A stretch of DNA of 64,000 bases from Brucella sp. 21LCYQ03 (lineage in GTDB: Bacteria; Pseudomonadota; Alphaproteobacteria; Rhizobiales; Rhizobiaceae): NCBI RefSeq assembly GCF_023554105.1, contig NZ_JAMJWE010000013.1, forward strand, positions 1 through 64,000. Direction: 5' to 3'. Shown in pieces: positions 63,982 through 64,000 of the stretch (positions are counted from its first letter, which is position 1; each line of letters begins with the position of its first letter). Position numbers and translations under genes: made by a program. The notes beneath the pieces are model-generated. The model saw only the letters and a program-made list of their open reading frames with translations, did not search any database and had not been told where the DNA came from.

Positions 63982-64000
63982 TTGATTGATCAGTCAATCA
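63982..64000. promoter_or_regulatory. TetR/BetI-like operator palindrome at the window edge
   Basis: TTGATTGATCAGTCAATCA has half-sites TTGATTGA / TCAGTCAA (7 of 8 matched), as in operators of TetR regulators such as BetI. The gene it controls is probably just beyond the right edge. The 120 bases before it (63881-63981) hold no gene. Confidence 0.4.

Noticed and set aside
1-64000. CRISPR arrays, tRNA/rRNA genes and insertion sequences
   Set aside because: I saw no regularly spaced repeats, no cloverleaf or rRNA signatures in the intergenic stretches, and no transposase-like frames; a tRNAscan/ISfinder run would be needed to exclude them fully.

Overview
The window looks like a chromosomal segment from an alphaproteobacterium of the order Hyphomicrobiales, most likely Brucellaceae (Brucella/Ochrobactrum/Pseudochrobactrum). 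The reasons are the gene content and order: pleC-glnE-two-component pair-degP-ccmHFEI, feuN-feuP-feuQ, divJ, a MucR/Ros regulator and many Rhizobiales-type DUF proteins (DUF1491, DUF2336, DUF5330, DUF6456). There are no rRNA genes, recognisable tRNAs, insertion sequences or CRISPR arrays. Species assignment is inference only.

Layout. 1-6.5 kb: start of ETF-ubiquinone oxidoreductase, a family-4-like uracil-DNA glycosylase, an MFS and an EamA transporter, aminopeptidase N. 6.9-20.3 kb: the cell-cycle kinase pleC, then on the minus strand glnE, a sensor/regulator pair, a DegP-type protease and the cytochrome c maturation genes ccmH, ccmF, ccmE, ccmI. 20.5-23.5 kb: a small lipoprotein and the FeuN/FeuP/FeuQ signalling module. 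23.7-38.1 kb: a long, tightly packed minus-strand cluster encoding a complete RcGTA-type gene transfer agent (GTA): small and large terminase, portal, protease, capsid, adaptor, stopper, tail terminator, tail tube, chaperones, tape measure, distal tail, hub, cell-wall peptidase and the large fibre/megatron protein, followed by a holin-like small membrane protein. 38.4-45.9 kb: a class A penicillin-binding protein, DUF1214/DUF1254/DUF2336/DUF1491 proteins, a peptidoglycan-binding protein and the DivJ-type kinase. 46-51 kb: DUF5330, SufE, an amidase, a two-gene unit (DnaA-domain-IV-like protein plus DUF6456 protein) and MucR. 51.5-64 kb: ordinary housekeeping genes (msrB, oligopeptidase B, two c-type cytochromes, Fe-SOD, haloacid dehalogenase, L,D-transpeptidase, a HerA-like ATPase, an MFS transporter, CorA, a GreA/B-type factor).

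The main theme is that a GTA structural cluster sits near its probable regulators. The two-gene unit at 48.6-49.8 kb fits the split form of the GTA activator GafA (GafY/GafZ), 11 kb from the cluster. Its promoter region carries a CtrA-like TTAA-N7-TTTA site overlapping a perfect DnaA box. The kinase/phosphatase pair DivJ and PleC, which act on CtrA through DivK in this class, flank the cluster on either side. Within the cluster I see a probable 1-nt disruption at the capsid start, an 18-bp-armed terminator-like hairpin in the leader, an unlisted small ORF and an intergenic palindromic repeat. These are the most testable points.
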